Assembly (NCBI RefSeq): GCF_014852585.1
Contig: NZ_JACVBX010000015.1
Location: 62,001 to 126,000 of the forward strand
Source: Pseudomonas sp. PDM18
Lineage (GTDB): Bacteria; Pseudomonadota; Gammaproteobacteria; Pseudomonadales; Pseudomonadaceae
Direction of reading: 5' to 3'
Length of the DNA: 64,000 nucleotides
Shown here: piece by piece, positions 48,384 through 59,996 of the stretch
How the letters are laid out: each line of letters begins with the position of its first letter
Position numbering within the stretch: the stretch's first letter is position 1
Notes under the pieces: generated by a model
What the model was told of the DNA's origin: nothing
Seen by the model: only the letters and a program-made list of their open reading frames with translations
Database searches by the model: none
Made by a program: the position numbers and the translations under genes

Positions 48384-49838
48384 TCAGGGGGCGAGGTGCT
48401 GCTGGTAGATCGTCAGCTGTCGGGTCGGATCGGCTTCCGGGTAGTGCTGACGGAGGAAGCGCGAAAGTTCGCGCACGGCCTGCAGGTCGCCTTTCTGCCC
48501 CATCTGCTTTGCCAGTTGCAAGGTCAGGCCGGGCAGCGGTTCGGGAAGTTGGCCCGAGCGCGACAGACGACGCCAGCAGTTCAGCGCCTGGGCGGATTCA
48601 TTGCGTTGGAGCAGTTTGCGCAATAGGTGCAATTGAATAGCTGGGTGGGCCAGCAGCCCGGCGCCACTAGCGGCACTTTCCTCGGCGAGACGGCGCAGTA
48701 GCGCATCGGCTGTCGTGGAGGGTGGCAAGGCGAACAATTGCTTGAGGGTTTCACTCATCAGTGCGCGGTCCTGTCTCCCCTTGGCTACGCCGTAGAGGCG
48801 CTCGACCAGCACCGGTTGTCCAGGAAATTGCCGCAGCAGCTCCGGTCCGCGTGCAGCGGCCTGGTCGAGGGCAAAGCGGCCAATCTGTTCGTCCAGCGAC
48901 GCTAGCGCGCGCTTGAAGGGGGCCTCGGGGTCTTCCTTGCTCAGGTAGGCCTCGTCCACCGGCATGCGCCCCAGCTTGCGGGGTAGCCAGACGGCAAGAA
49001 AACCGGAAACCAGGCCGCCGATGTGCGCGTAGTAGTTCACGTGGTCGGCGGCACGAACCAGCCCGAACAGTTCCTTGCCCAGCCACAGTGGCAGGATCCA
49101 CAGCGCCGGTGCCTTGAGGTAGCCCATCAGGGGCCCGAGCCAGTAGAAGAACTGGATGCGCCGTAGGCCGTAGACGCCGATATACATGCCCATCAGGCCG
49201 GAAATGGCGCCTGAGGCACCGATACCCGGCACCCAGGAAGGATCGAGCGCCCACCACAGCAGGCCTGAGCACAGGCCGCTGAACAGGTAGAGGCCCAGAT
49301 ACAGGGCGCGGCCCAGCGCCGCTTCGAGGGTGAAGCCGAAGATGAACAGGAACACCATGTTGCCGGCCAGATGCCAGAAACTGCCGTGGAGGAACATCGA
49401 GCCAAACAAGCCCAGCACTGTGAAGCGCTCGGGGATGAAGCCGAAACGCAGGCTGCTGGTCTGATCGCGCGCCGCTTCAGCCCTTAGGCGTGAAGCCTGC
49501 CAGGCGGCGTCCTGCTGGAAGGCGGGCATGGCGCGCAGTTCGTGGCCGAACTCCAGGTCCGAGAGCACCAGCCAGGCCAATTGCTGCCGGGGAAGGGCTT
49601 CGAGGGCTCGCTGCTGATCGGCTTCCAATCGGTCGCGGCGTTCCAGCGAGGCGCTGAACAACGGCCGCTCATGGCTGAGCAGGTCCTGTTCGAGGTAGAT
49701 GCGCACGGCTTCTTCGCGCCGGGTGCTGTCGCCACCCTGGTAGCCGAAGTAGATCAGGACGTTGATGACGATCAGCAGCAGCGTGATGACGGGAGGTTTC
49801 TTCCAGTCCAGCGGGTGCTCGGCGGGGACGATAACCAT
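48384..49838 (-). CDS. Rhomboid-family intramembrane serine protease with helical C-terminal tail
   Basis: A 484-residue protein. A first membrane helix (about 15-33) is followed by an insertion of about 110 residues (periplasmic by the usual topology), rich in Glu/Arg/Gln. The rhomboid core (about 125-300) has HGSFWHLAGNMVFLFIFG, the catalytic serine motif GASGAISG (Ser209) and the catalytic histidine in YYAHIGG (His272). The last 180 residues are soluble and helical, probably TPR-like. ATG 49838 gives MVIVPAEHPLDW. It is the last gene of the operon with DUF748 and two DUF2845 genes. Its substrate is unknown; the catalytic pair is intact. Confidence 0.92.
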   Translation of the reverse strand: MVIVPAEHPLDWKKPPVITLLLIVINVLIYFGYQGGDSTRREEAVRIYLEQDLLSHERPLFSASLERRDRLEADQQRALEALPRQQLAWLVLSDLEFGHELRAMPAFQQDAAWQASRLRAEAARDQTSSLRFGFIPERFTVLGLFGSMFLHGSFWHLAGNMVFLFIFGFTLEAALGRALYLGLYLFSGLCSGLLWWALDPSWVPGIGASGAISGLMGMYIGVYGLRRIQFFYWLGPLMGYLKAPALWILPLWLGKELFGLVRAADHVNYYAHIGGLVSGFLAVWLPRKLGRMPVDEAYLSKEDPEAPFKRALASLDEQIGRFALDQAAARGPELLRQFPGQPVLVERLYGVAKGRQDRALMSETLKQLFALPPSTTADALLRRLAEESAASGAGLLAHPAIQLHLLRKLLQRNESAQALNCWRRLSRSGQLPEPLPGLTLQLAKQMGQKGDLQAVRELSRFLRQHYPEADPTRQLTIYQQHLAP

Positions 49839-49910
49839 GGCGACCGGTCCTTGGCCCGAATGGCGTGAATGCGTGAGTGGCGGCGAGACTAGCACTCGCC
49901 ACCGCGGCTG

Positions 49911-50234
49911 TCAGTTGCCGCTGCGCTTGCTCTGGATATCGCTCAGGCGGTTGCCCTCGAAGCGGACGAAATACAGCATGCCGCTCCAGGGACCGTAGAT
50001 CCATTCTTCCACGGCTACTTCCATCGACTCGCCATAACGCGGGCCGGGTACCTGCTTGTACCCGAGGAAGGAGCGGCTGACAGGCTCGCCGCACCGGCTG
50101 AGTACGTCGCTGGTGACATCGCCGGTGCTTATGAGTTTGCTGCTGCAGCGCAGGCTGGCGGCCTGTGCGTCAAGGGCGGTGAAGGTAAGGGGCATTGCAA
50201 TGGCCGCCAGCAGCAGTGCGAGGGGTGTCTTCAA
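49911..50234 (-). CDS. DUF2845 secreted protein, second copy
   Basis: A 107-residue protein. The only sensible start is TTG 50234, which shares four bases with the stop of the upstream DUF2845 gene (TTGA), so translation is coupled. A signal peptide (KTPLALLLAAIAMPLTFTALDAQA) leads to ASLRCSSKLISTGDVTSDVLSRCGEPVSR ... VEEWIYGPWSGMLYFVRFEGNRL. The two cysteines about 18 residues apart (LRC and SRCGEP) are conserved in the family. Function is unknown. It lies 72 bp before the rhomboid gene. Confidence 0.87.
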   Translation of the reverse strand: MKTPLALLLAAIAMPLTFTALDAQAASLRCSSKLISTGDVTSDVLSRCGEPVSRSFLGYKQVPGPRYGESMEVAVEEWIYGPWSGMLYFVRFEGNRLSDIQSKRSGN

Positions 50235-50521
50235 TTGCGTTTGAACTCGATGCTTTTGAGTTTGTTGGCTTCGAAGGTGAGGATGTAGCTGGTGCCATTG
50301 CGCGGGCCATAGACCCACTCCTCGACCCGGTACTCGCGGCGATCGTAACCGCCGAGGGTGTAACCGACTTCGTCACGGTGATCCGGCGCGCCGCACTTCT
50401 GCTCGACTTCCCAGGCGCGGTCGCCGGCGTTGATCAGGGCGCTTCCGCAACGCATGCTTTCCGCCTGGGCGCCCGCCGCGCAAAGCAGCAGGGCGCAGGA
50501 CATCCAGGTCAGGGCTTTCAT
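50231..50521 (-). CDS. DUF2845 secreted protein, first copy
   Basis: A 96-residue protein with a signal peptide (MKALTWMSCALLLCAAGAQA). The mature domain SMRCGSALINAGDRAWEVEQKCGAPDHRDEVG ... VEEWVYGPRNGTSYILTFEANKLKSIEF parallels the next gene, so the two look like a tandem duplication that has diverged. The paired cysteines (MRC and KCGAP) probably form a disulfide in the periplasm. It starts 11 bp after the DUF748 gene. Confidence 0.92.
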   Translation of the reverse strand: MKALTWMSCALLLCAAGAQAESMRCGSALINAGDRAWEVEQKCGAPDHRDEVGYTLGGYDRREYRVEEWVYGPRNGTSYILTFEANKLKSIEFKRN

Positions 50522-50532
50522 CGACCGACTCC

Positions 50533-53500
50533 TTATTCGCTATCAAGGTGAAGCTGGGTGGCCACACTGCCACCATTCTCCGCTTCGCCGAAGCTGACGT
50601 CGATGAGGTAGATGCGGTCGTCACCCAGGCCACCCTTGGCGACCAGGTAGTCCTTGATCTGGGTTGCGCGCTCCTGACCGAGCTTGCGCAGCAGCAACTG
50701 GCTGTCGCTCCAGGAATCGAGCACGGCCTGGCGCATCTTTGCCGAACGCTCGTCCTTGCTCAGGTCCTGCCATTCCGCTGGCGGTTGCTTCTTCAGGCGC
50801 GCGCGGTAAACGCCTTCGAGCAGGACCGGCTGCAGGTCTTCCGGCACTTCCAACTGGCTCGCGTCGCTGGGTACCTTGTCGCCGCGGCGCTGCAACATGC
50901 TGTAGTAGTTCTTCTGGTATTCCTGCTTCAGGCGCTTGTCGGCCAGTAGCGGGCCATCGCTGGCGGCCGCGGCGACGCCTTCGACTTCCAGCTTCAGCGC
51001 CGGACGCTGCTTGAGGGCTTCGGCCAGCTTGTCGAGATTGCCCTGGGCGCTGGTGTCCAACTCGCTGGAGCCGGGGGCGAACACCACGTTGCTCAGGTCC
51101 GGCCCGCCACCGCCACTGGCCAGGCCGGCGATAAAGTTGAACGGGGCTTGCACCGCGCGAACGACCAGGTTGCGCAGGGTTTGCCAGACGATGGGCATGA
51201 CGCTGAACTGCGGGTTGTTCAGGTCGCCTTCCACCGGCAATTGGATGTCGATGTTGCCGTTGGCGTCCTTGAGCAGGGCGATCGCCAGTTTCACCGGCAG
51301 GTCCACTGCGTCCGGGCTGTCGACCTTCTCGCCCAGCTGGAGGTGTTCCACCAGCACCTTGTTGTCGGCTTTGAGCTTGCCCTGGGTGATCTGGTAATGC
51401 AGATCCAGATTCAGCCGGCCCTTGCGGATGCGGTAGCCGGCGAACTTGCCGGAGTAAGGCGTCAGGGTGGTCAGTTCGACACGCTTGAAGCTGGTGGCGA
51501 TGTCCAGTTTCTCCAGCGGCGAGAACGGGTTTAGGCTGCCCTTGATGGTGACCGGCGCGTACTTGTCGACCTTGCCTTTCACGTCTACCGAGGCGGGTGC
51601 CGGATTGCGGTTGTCGATTGTGCCGATCTCGCCGGCCAGTTGCTGGATGGCCGTGGCGAAGTCCGGGCGCAGGGTCAGGTCGGCGAAGTTGGCCGAACCG
51701 TTGTTGATCTTCACGCCACCGATACGGATGCCCAGCGGCTTGCTGTTGCTGCCCGAGGCGCTGCCCTTGCTCGCCGACGACGAGCTGGACTCTGGCTGCG
51801 GGATAATCAGCTCGCTGACGTTGGTGCTGCGATCCTCGTTGATGATGAAGCGTGCGTAGGGCTCTTCCAGTGAGACGGTCTGGATCACCAGGCTGTCGCC
51901 ATGCTTGTAGGCCAGGCCGTCGAGGGTCAGCTTGGTCCATTTGACGAAGTCGCGGCTCTTGAGAGTATCCAGGGTGTGCAACTGGGTGACCTGGGCGCTT
52001 CCGGTGACGCTGAAAGCCAGCGGTTCGGTGCTCTTCAGGTCAACGTTCAGGTCGCTGGACAGCAGGCCGCTGCGCAGTTCCAGGCGAATGAACGGGTCGA
52101 TGTAGGCTTGGGCAACGCGCAGGTCGATGTCGCGGGTCGAAACCTTAAGCTTGGCGCTGACCGGACTGGGGATGACCTGGCCACTGGCTTCGATCTGACC
52201 GCGCGGGCCGAGACCGGTCTTGAGCTTGAGCTGCAGTGGCGAGGTCAGGCCGCTGTCGACGTTCTGCAGATCCAGGTCCAGCGGGCCGATTTCCAGGGCC
52301 ACCGGTTTGCCCGGCGCGCGATCGGCCAGGTGAGCCTTGTAGCCGCGCAGTTGGGTGTCGCGCAAAACCACATGCCATGGCTTCGGCGGCTCGGTCGGTC
52401 TGGTCTGCTCGGTTGCCTGTGCAGGCTTGTCAACCGCGACGGGCTTGGCTCCTGGGTTGGTTTCTGGCTGGGACGGTACGGCCGGTTTGGCTGGCTCGGT
52501 CTGGGCTGTTGTGGCGGCAGCGCTGGGCTGGGTTTGCGGTTGGTCGGTCGGCGCCTTCTGCTCCTCGCCGGCTGCAGCTACCGCCTCGCTGGCAGGCGCT
52601 GGCTTGGGAGCGGCCTGCGCTTGCGGCGAGGGTTCCTCGGGGCGCTTGTAGGGTTTGAAGTTGGCGAAGAGCTTCTGCCAGTCCAGCTGGCCGTCCTTCT
52701 CCCGCGCCGCCCAGGCTTCCAGTCCTTGGCTGCGGATCTGGCCGACCACCACTTCCTGCTTGACGAGGTCCAGGGTGGTTTCGGCGACATCCAGGGTGGC
52801 AAGCTTGGCCAGTGGTTTGCCTTCGGGGGAACTGAGGTCCAGGTCACGCAGCTTGATGGCGGCCTTGTCCAGCAGGAGTTGCGTCCCCTTCGAAAGATCC
52901 AGGTGGTAGTCGGAGGCCGCGCTCAGGATGCCGTTGTTCAGGTTCAGCGGTGCATTGTCTCGCACGTAGGGCCACCAGGCCTTCAGCGGCACGCCGTCGA
53001 GGGTGAAGCTGCCCTTGGAAGTGAAGGGCACGATGCTCAAGTCACCCTTCCAGTCGAGCTTGCCGCCGTGGGGGCCGGTGGCGACCAGGGTCATTTCGGC
53101 GCCGTCCTCAGGCAGGGTGCTGAGGTTGTGCAGCTCGAAGCCCATTGGGTCGAAGACGAACTCCACTGGCTCGCTGGGGCGGCGGTCGAGGAAATGCAGG
53201 CTGCCTTCGGCGAGGCGGATGCGGTCGATGCGCAGGGGGAAGGGATCGCTGGGCTCTTCCTGGGCCGGGGCCGGCGCACTGGGCGGCAGCTTGAACAGTC
53301 TGCTCAGGTTCAGCGTGCCGTTCTCGGCGAACAGCAGTTCGGTGTGCGGTGCGTCCAGTTCGACGTCGGCGAGGTGCAGCCTGCGCTTCCACAGGCTGTC
53401 GAGTTCGAGGTTGGCGTAAAGGCGCCTGAAGCGCACCTGCTCCTGTCCATCGGCACCCAGATGCAGGCCCCAGAGGGTGAGTTCAAGGCTGAACGGGTTG

Positions 53501-53661
53501 AACTCGATGCGCTCCAGGCGCGCCGGAACGGTCGAGTAGTGGGCCAGTTGCTGGTTGGCTATCCGCAGTCCAACGCCGGGCAGGATGAGAAAACCCAGCA
53601 GGCAATAGAAGAGGGCCAACAGCACTACCGCGCCGAAGGCGCGTTTCAATCCTTTGGGCAT
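50533..53661 (-). CDS. DUF748 (AsmA-like) envelope protein with OmpA-like C-terminal region
   Basis: A 1042-residue protein anchored by one N-terminal helix (about 9-30, VVLLALFYCLLGFLILPGV). Most of the rest is periplasmic and beta-rich, like AsmA/YhdP/TamB bridge proteins that move lipid between membranes (for example LRIDRIRLAEGSLHFLD; VNNGSANFADL-type repeats). A Pro/Ala/Gln low-complexity linker lies at about 340-427. The C-terminus from Val859 resembles an OmpA/MotB domain (VVFAPGSSELD, LEVEG, then RATQIKDYL from Arg998), split by an insertion of about 100 residues. It heads the minus-strand operon with DUF2845 genes and a rhomboid. The lipid-transport role is inference. Confidence 0.88.
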   Translation of the reverse strand: MPKGLKRAFGAVVLLALFYCLLGFLILPGVGLRIANQQLAHYSTVPARLERIEFNPFSLELTLWGLHLGADGQEQVRFRRLYANLELDSLWKRRLHLADVELDAPHTELLFAENGTLNLSRLFKLPPSAPAPAQEEPSDPFPLRIDRIRLAEGSLHFLDRRPSEPVEFVFDPMGFELHNLSTLPEDGAEMTLVATGPHGGKLDWKGDLSIVPFTSKGSFTLDGVPLKAWWPYVRDNAPLNLNNGILSAASDYHLDLSKGTQLLLDKAAIKLRDLDLSSPEGKPLAKLATLDVAETTLDLVKQEVVVGQIRSQGLEAWAAREKDGQLDWQKLFANFKPYKRPEEPSPQAQAAPKPAPASEAVAAAGEEQKAPTDQPQTQPSAAATTAQTEPAKPAVPSQPETNPGAKPVAVDKPAQATEQTRPTEPPKPWHVVLRDTQLRGYKAHLADRAPGKPVALEIGPLDLDLQNVDSGLTSPLQLKLKTGLGPRGQIEASGQVIPSPVSAKLKVSTRDIDLRVAQAYIDPFIRLELRSGLLSSDLNVDLKSTEPLAFSVTGSAQVTQLHTLDTLKSRDFVKWTKLTLDGLAYKHGDSLVIQTVSLEEPYARFIINEDRSTNVSELIIPQPESSSSSASKGSASGSNSKPLGIRIGGVKINNGSANFADLTLRPDFATAIQQLAGEIGTIDNRNPAPASVDVKGKVDKYAPVTIKGSLNPFSPLEKLDIATSFKRVELTTLTPYSGKFAGYRIRKGRLNLDLHYQITQGKLKADNKVLVEHLQLGEKVDSPDAVDLPVKLAIALLKDANGNIDIQLPVEGDLNNPQFSVMPIVWQTLRNLVVRAVQAPFNFIAGLASGGGGPDLSNVVFAPGSSELDTSAQGNLDKLAEALKQRPALKLEVEGVAAAASDGPLLADKRLKQEYQKNYYSMLQRRGDKVPSDASQLEVPEDLQPVLLEGVYRARLKKQPPAEWQDLSKDERSAKMRQAVLDSWSDSQLLLRKLGQERATQIKDYLVAKGGLGDDRIYLIDVSFGEAENGGSVATQLHLDSE

Positions 53662-53761
53662 GGCGAGAGTCGTTTCCGTCGTGACGTGCTACAGGAGTAT
53701 GGCACGGCTGTGATTCTTCGATTCGATAGCCGCCTTCGGACGCGGTTTTCAGTGATGTCGG

Positions 53762-54376
53762 TCAGTCATTCAGGCGATGGGTGCGGGCGAATTCGACCAG
53801 GCCCACGAGGCTTTCCAGGTTCAGCTTCTCCAGAATGCGCGTCTTGTAAGTGCTGACAGTCTTCTGACTGAGGAACAGTTCCTCGGCGATGTCCTTGTTG
53901 CTCATGCCTCTCACCAGGCTGCGCAGCACGACCAGTTCCCGCGGCGTGAGGCTAGCCACCGGGTCGGTATTCTTGTCGATGCTCAGGGCCTTTTCCGGGA
54001 AGCAGCGATAGCCCGAAACCAGCATGCGCGCCGCGTTGAGGATGGCGCTGGTGTCCTTGTTCTTGCTGACGAATCCATGCGCGCCGGCCGCTTCGACCTT
54101 GCTGGAGTACAGGCGTTCATCCTGCGAGCTCAATACCAGCAGGCGAATGTTCTCGTCGAAGATATGGATGCGCGCCAGCAGGTCGAGGCCGTCCATGCCG
54201 GGCAGGTTGAGATCGAGTATCACCAGATCGGGGCGTTCCTTGCGTACGGCATCCAGCCCGCCGTGGCCATCGGACGCTTCACGGACCACTTCGAACTGCG
54301 GATCCTGCTCCAGCAACGAGCGGATCGCCAAACGCATTGCGGGGTGGTCTTCGATCAGCACCACACGCTTCTTCAT
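53762..54376 (-). CDS. LuxR/NarL-family response regulator, orphan
   Basis: A 204-residue protein starting at ATG 54376, seven bases after GGAG. The receiver domain (1-120) has IEDHPAMRLAIRSLL, phospho-acceptor Asp55 in LVILDLNLPGMDG, and Lys in FVSKNKD. The LuxR-type HTH (about 140-200) reads LTPRELVVLRSLVRGMSNKDIAEELFLSQKTVSTYKTRILEKL. It resembles BvgA/RcsB-type regulators. No sensor kinase is adjacent, so its input is unknown. It is transcribed alone between DUF748 and the thiolase gene. Confidence 0.92.
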   Translation of the reverse strand: MKKRVVLIEDHPAMRLAIRSLLEQDPQFEVVREASDGHGGLDAVRKERPDLVILDLNLPGMDGLDLLARIHIFDENIRLLVLSSQDERLYSSKVEAAGAHGFVSKNKDTSAILNAARMLVSGYRCFPEKALSIDKNTDPVASLTPRELVVLRSLVRGMSNKDIAEELFLSQKTVSTYKTRILEKLNLESLVGLVEFARTHRLND

Positions 54377-54525
54377 AACTGACTCCCTGAGTCCGAATAA
54401 TTGCGCGCATTGATCTTGAAGATAGACCAGTTGTTCAAGCACCTACGGAATATTCCTATGTGTAGGACTGAAAGTATGCGGGGAATCAAGTTGGCGGGGG
54501 GTGGCCCTCCCAGCGTGCGCGGAGA

Positions 54526-54557
54526 CTTGCTGGGCAGAGTGAATTCTGCTCAGCAAG
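54526..54557. terminator. Hairpin downstream of the thiolase gene
   Basis: CTTGCTG-G-GCAGA and TCTGC-T-CAGCAAG pair across a six-base loop (GTGAAT). It sits 10 bp past the thiolase stop. There is no T-run, so it may need Rho or act as an mRNA end. Confidence 0.5.
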
Positions 54558-54567
54558 CCAGCGGGTG

Positions 54568-55746
54568 TTACCGCTGCAGAGCCAGCGCCACACCCTGCCC
54601 TCCGCCGATACAGAGCGTCGCGAGGCCTTTTTTCGCATCGCGGCGCAGCATCTCGTGTAACAGGGTGACGAGCACGCGGCAGCCCGATGCGCCGATGGGG
54701 TGACCAAGGGCAATGGCACCGCCGTTCACATTCACCTTTGCAGCATCCCACCCCAACTCCTTGCCAACCGACAGTGCCTGGGCGGCGAACGCCTCGTTGG
54801 CTTCGATCAGGTCCAGGTCGGCAAGCTGCCAGCCGGCTTTCTCCAGGCAGCGGCGGGTGGCCGAGACCGGGCCGATGCCCATGATGGCCGGATCGACACC
54901 CGCGTTCGCGTAGGCGGCGATGCGGGCCAATACCGGCAGACCCAGTTCGGCGGCCTTGGCAGTGCTCATCAGCAGGACGGCGGCGGCGCCGTCATTGAGG
55001 GTCGAAGCGTTGCCGGCGGTCACGCTGCCGTCCTTCTTGAACGCCGGCTTGAGCTTGGCCAGGGACTCGGCTGTAGTGCCGGCGCGTGGCTGCTCGTCGG
55101 TGTCGAAGCGCAGCGGTTCGCCCTTGCGCTGGGGAATCTCGATGGGAGTGATCTCGGCCTTGAAGCGGCCTGCTTCGATGGCCGCGGTCGCCTTTCGCTG
55201 GGACTCGGCGGCGAAGGCGTCCTGCTCCTCGCGGCTGATGCCGTACTTCTCCACCAGGTTCTCAGCGGTGATGCCCATGTGATAGTCGTTGAAGGCGTCC
55301 CACAGGCCGTCCTGGATCATGCTGTCGATCAGCTTGGCGTGGCCCATGCGCAGGCCGGTGCGGGCGCCGGGCATGAGATAGGGGGCGAGGCTCATGCTTT
55401 CCTGGCCACCGGCAATGATGACCTGGGCGTCGCCACAGCGGATCGCCTGGGCGGCCAGGTGCAGTGCCTTGAGGCCGGAGCCGCAGACCTTGTTCACCGT
55501 CATCGCCGGTACGCTGTTGGGCAGGCCGGCGGCGATGGAGGCCTGGCGTGCCGGGTTTTGGCCGGCGCCGGCGGTCAGGGTCTGGCCGAGGATCACCTCG
55601 TCGACCCGGGCAGGGTCCAGGCCGGTCTGTTGCAGCAGGCTGCGAATGACTGCAGCGCCCAATTCATGGGCCGGCAGTGCGGAAAGCGAACCCTGGAAGC
55701 TGCCGATGGCGGTACGGGTGGCAGCGACGATGACGACTTCTTGCAT
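54568..55746 (-). CDS. Acetyl-CoA C-acetyltransferase (thiolase)
   Basis: A 392-residue biosynthetic-type thiolase condensing two acetyl-CoA, or cleaving acetoacetyl-CoA. Motifs are [11 protein letters not shown] with nucleophile Cys88, [28 protein letters not shown] with the catalytic His, and [10 protein letters not shown] with Cys379. The length and residue numbers equal AtoB/PhaA. The nearest neighbours (MpaB-type gene, acetyl-CoA synthetase) share an acetyl-CoA theme, but they are not tightly spaced. Several paralogues are usual in the genus, so I give no symbol. Confidence 0.93.
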   Translation of the reverse strand: MQEVVIVAATRTAIGSFQGSLSALPAHELGAAVIRSLLQQTGLDPARVDEVILGQTLTAGAGQNPARQASIAAGLPNSVPAMTVNKVCGSGLKALHLAAQAIRCGDAQVIIAGGQESMSLAPYLMPGARTGLRMGHAKLIDSMIQDGLWDAFNDYHMGITAENLVEKYGISREEQDAFAAESQRKATAAIEAGRFKAEITPIEIPQRKGEPLRFDTDEQPRAGTTAESLAKLKPAFKKDGSVTAGNASTLNDGAAAVLLMSTAKAAELGLPVLARIAAYANAGVDPAIMGIGPVSATRRCLEKAGWQLADLDLIEANEAFAAQALSVGKELGWDAAKVNVNGGAIALGHPIGASGCRVLVTLLHEMLRRDAKKGLATLCIGGGQGVALALQR

Positions 55747-55844
55747 GACACGAATCCTCTGTCGGAAGCGGCGAGGCCGCAGCGAACGGTCATGGTTGCA
55801 TGCCCGCCGCCGGCTCACCACCCTCCGAACCGGGTGGTCACGCT

Positions 55845-56723
55845 TCAGCGCAGAGGTGGTAAACCCATGCGGCGGCGTGCGCGGTGCAGCGAGCCATTGC
55901 GTACGGCCCAGCGCAGCAATGGCACGCTGCGCCTCACGCTGGAGCGGATCAGCTGCCGTTGCAGGCTGCCCAGGCTGAGACCGAGCTGATCGGTCGCCCA
56001 GTCCGGCAGCAGGTCGATGCCGGCACGCATCATCAGCATGCCGAAGGGCTTGGCGAGGAAGCTCGGGGCGGGGGCGTTGAACAGGACACTGACCACCTCG
56101 CGGGTGCGTTCGTCGTAGCGAAGCTGCGGTCGCATGCGTTGCAGGTAGGCGGCTACTTCCGCGCGGGAGCGTGGTACATCCCGTGCGCCGAGACGCTCGG
56201 CGATGAGGGCTATCTCATCGTAGTAACGATCCTGCTCTTCGCCGGAAAGGTCCGGGTTCAGGTAGCGCAGGTGCGAGGCGAGGAAGCAGCTGACTTCGGC
56301 GACGTGCACCCAGGTCAGCAGGTCCGGGTCGCTGGCCGCGTAGGATGTGCCGTCGGGGAGCGTGCCGTGCACGTTGTCATGGATGCGCCGCACACGTTCG
56401 ATCAGCTTCTCGGCGTCACCGCGCGAGCCGTAGGTGGTGGCGGAGATGAACTGCCCGGTGCGGCGCAGGCGGCCGAGCATGTCGGCGCGGAAGTTGGAAT
56501 GGTCCCAGACGCCGCCGAGGGCGGCCGGGTGCAGCATCTGCAGGAGCAGGGCGCTGATGCCGCCGATGAGCATCGAGCTGAAGTCACCGTGGACTCTCCA
56601 GCTCACGGAGTCCGGCCCGAACAGGCCGGGGTCGCCCTGGGGCGACTCGAAGTCGACCCCGCCCAGGGCGAGGCCGGTCAGGCTGAGTACCTGGCTTTCG
56701 ATATGACGGCGGACGGTTTCCAT
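55845..56723 (-). CDS. MpaB/DUF2236-family oxygenase-like protein
   Basis: A 292-residue protein of the ER-bound oxygenase MpaB/latex-clearing family, related to heme-dependent Lcp. Typical stretches are [48 protein letters not shown] and [13 protein letters not shown], where conserved His residues bind heme b in characterised relatives. ATG 56723 is taken as start; an in-frame TTG at 56747 would add eight residues. Substrate is unknown. It lies 98 bp upstream of the thiolase gene on the same strand. Confidence 0.88.
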   Translation of the reverse strand: METVRRHIESQVLSLTGLALGGVDFESPQGDPGLFGPDSVSWRVHGDFSSMLIGGISALLLQMLHPAALGGVWDHSNFRADMLGRLRRTGQFISATTYGSRGDAEKLIERVRRIHDNVHGTLPDGTSYAASDPDLLTWVHVAEVSCFLASHLRYLNPDLSGEEQDRYYDEIALIAERLGARDVPRSRAEVAAYLQRMRPQLRYDERTREVVSVLFNAPAPSFLAKPFGMLMMRAGIDLLPDWATDQLGLSLGSLQRQLIRSSVRRSVPLLRWAVRNGSLHRARRRMGLPPLR

Positions 56724-56805
56724 TGCGGCGGACAGGCCTCGGGGCAAGGACGACAGGTCTGTTGTCTAAACCTAGCATCTTTGCGCCCGCGGCCTGTAGC
56801 GCACA

Positions 56806-58743
<1,938 letters not shown>

Positions 58744-58804
58744 GGGGAATCCTTGTTGTTGTTGAGCCGAGATGCCCCAAGGGTGCATCCAAGGCCAGGC
58801 GGGT

Positions 58805-59896
58805 TCAAGGGTTGTCCATGTTGTTTCGACGCGCCATCGCGCCGGATCGTTCAGAGGAGGCGTATTCCTGCTGGGCGGCGACCAGGCGCCGGGTCGATTC
58901 GCCGTAGCGCCGGGCTATCGCATCGAGCGTGCTGTCGAGCGTCGGGATCGCCGTGGCGCCGAGTCCTGGCAATGCTGGGTGGTCGGCAGGCGAGTCCGGC
59001 AGGAACAGTAGTCCACCGGCACTGCTGGCGGGTTGTGCGGCGCTGCCCCGTACTTCTGTTCGGAAGGTCCGCGCCCAGGCGTCCACGGCCAGCGCCAGGC
59101 TGACTTCATCGAAGCCCTGCTCCAGTGGGACGCTGAAAACCTCGTGGTTCCAGAGGGCGAGGTAGTTGCCGGCGGCGGTCAGGTAGCCGCTGGCGCCGAG
59201 GTTGAAGCGCTGGCTGTCGTGCCGTGGCGACCAGTCCTGCACGCCGAACTCCCGAGCGAGCCTCGCGGCCCTGGGTTTGCCGGCGATGGCCTCCACCAGT
59301 GCAAGCGACAGCGGTAGCGCAGCGGTAACACCGGAGGTGGTGATCACTTTATCGTCCGCTACATAGCGGCGATTTTCCTCCCAGTCCGCATCGGGGTAAT
59401 CCTCGAGGCGTTGCTTGCGCGAGTACCAATGGCCGGTGGCGCGTCGGCCATGCAACAGCCCCGCGTTGCCCAGCACCAGGACGCCATCGCAGATGCCGAC
59501 GATGGTCGCGCCCTGCGCCGCCTGAGCCTGGACGAAAGCCAGCAAGGCGGGGTCTTTGCTGTCATGCACGGCGGGCACTATCAGGTAGTCGGCACCCTGT
59601 GGATAACGTTGCGCAAATGCCTCCAGCGTGTCCTGCGGCTGAAGTCGCAGGGCAGGCATCAGTTGCACCGGACCGGGCTCCGTCGCGAGGGCGAGCACTT
59701 GCGCTGCGCCCGAGCGGCGCAGTACGCCGAGAGGGACGACATAGTCCGCGAGTTCGGTCATGTGGTTCTGTGCGATGACGGCGATGACTGGGCGCTCACG
59801 GCCGAAGCGCGCTTGATAGGGCGCAAGCGCCTCGTCGTCAGCCTGCGCGGCGTGGGTGCAGAGCAGCAGGATGAGGAATAGCAGGAAAGTGTCCAT
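58805..59896 (-). CDS. Secreted DJ-1/PfpI-family protein
   Basis: A 363-residue protein starting at ATG 59896 (after GGAGAC) with a short signal peptide, [19 protein letters not shown]. The DJ-1/PfpI fold reads [27 protein letters not shown], then the nucleophile elbow [11 protein letters not shown] with Cys136, and [21 protein letters not shown]. This order is that of AraC-linked GlxA amidotransferase-like domains, but here as a free exported protein with an extra C-terminal region of about 150 residues. It is divergent from a GlxA-type regulator that has the same fold. Function is unknown. Confidence 0.85.
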   Translation of the reverse strand: MDTFLLFLILLLCTHAAQADDEALAPYQARFGRERPVIAVIAQNHMTELADYVVPLGVLRRSGAAQVLALATEPGPVQLMPALRLQPQDTLEAFAQRYPQGADYLIVPAVHDSKDPALLAFVQAQAAQGATIVGICDGVLVLGNAGLLHGRRATGHWYSRKQRLEDYPDADWEENRRYVADDKVITTSGVTAALPLSLALVEAIAGKPRAARLAREFGVQDWSPRHDSQRFNLGASGYLTAAGNYLALWNHEVFSVPLEQGFDEVSLALAVDAWARTFRTEVRGSAAQPASSAGGLLFLPDSPADHPALPGLGATAIPTLDSTLDAIARRYGESTRRLVAAQQEYASSERSGAMARRNNMDNP

Positions 59897-59996
59897 AAAT
59901 GTCTCCGGGTGGGATTTCCATCCTGCCGGCGATAAGTCTGTCAGTTCTGACGCTGATAGATGAAAATCTGTCAATCGCCGCCAGGAATTCTCCCCG

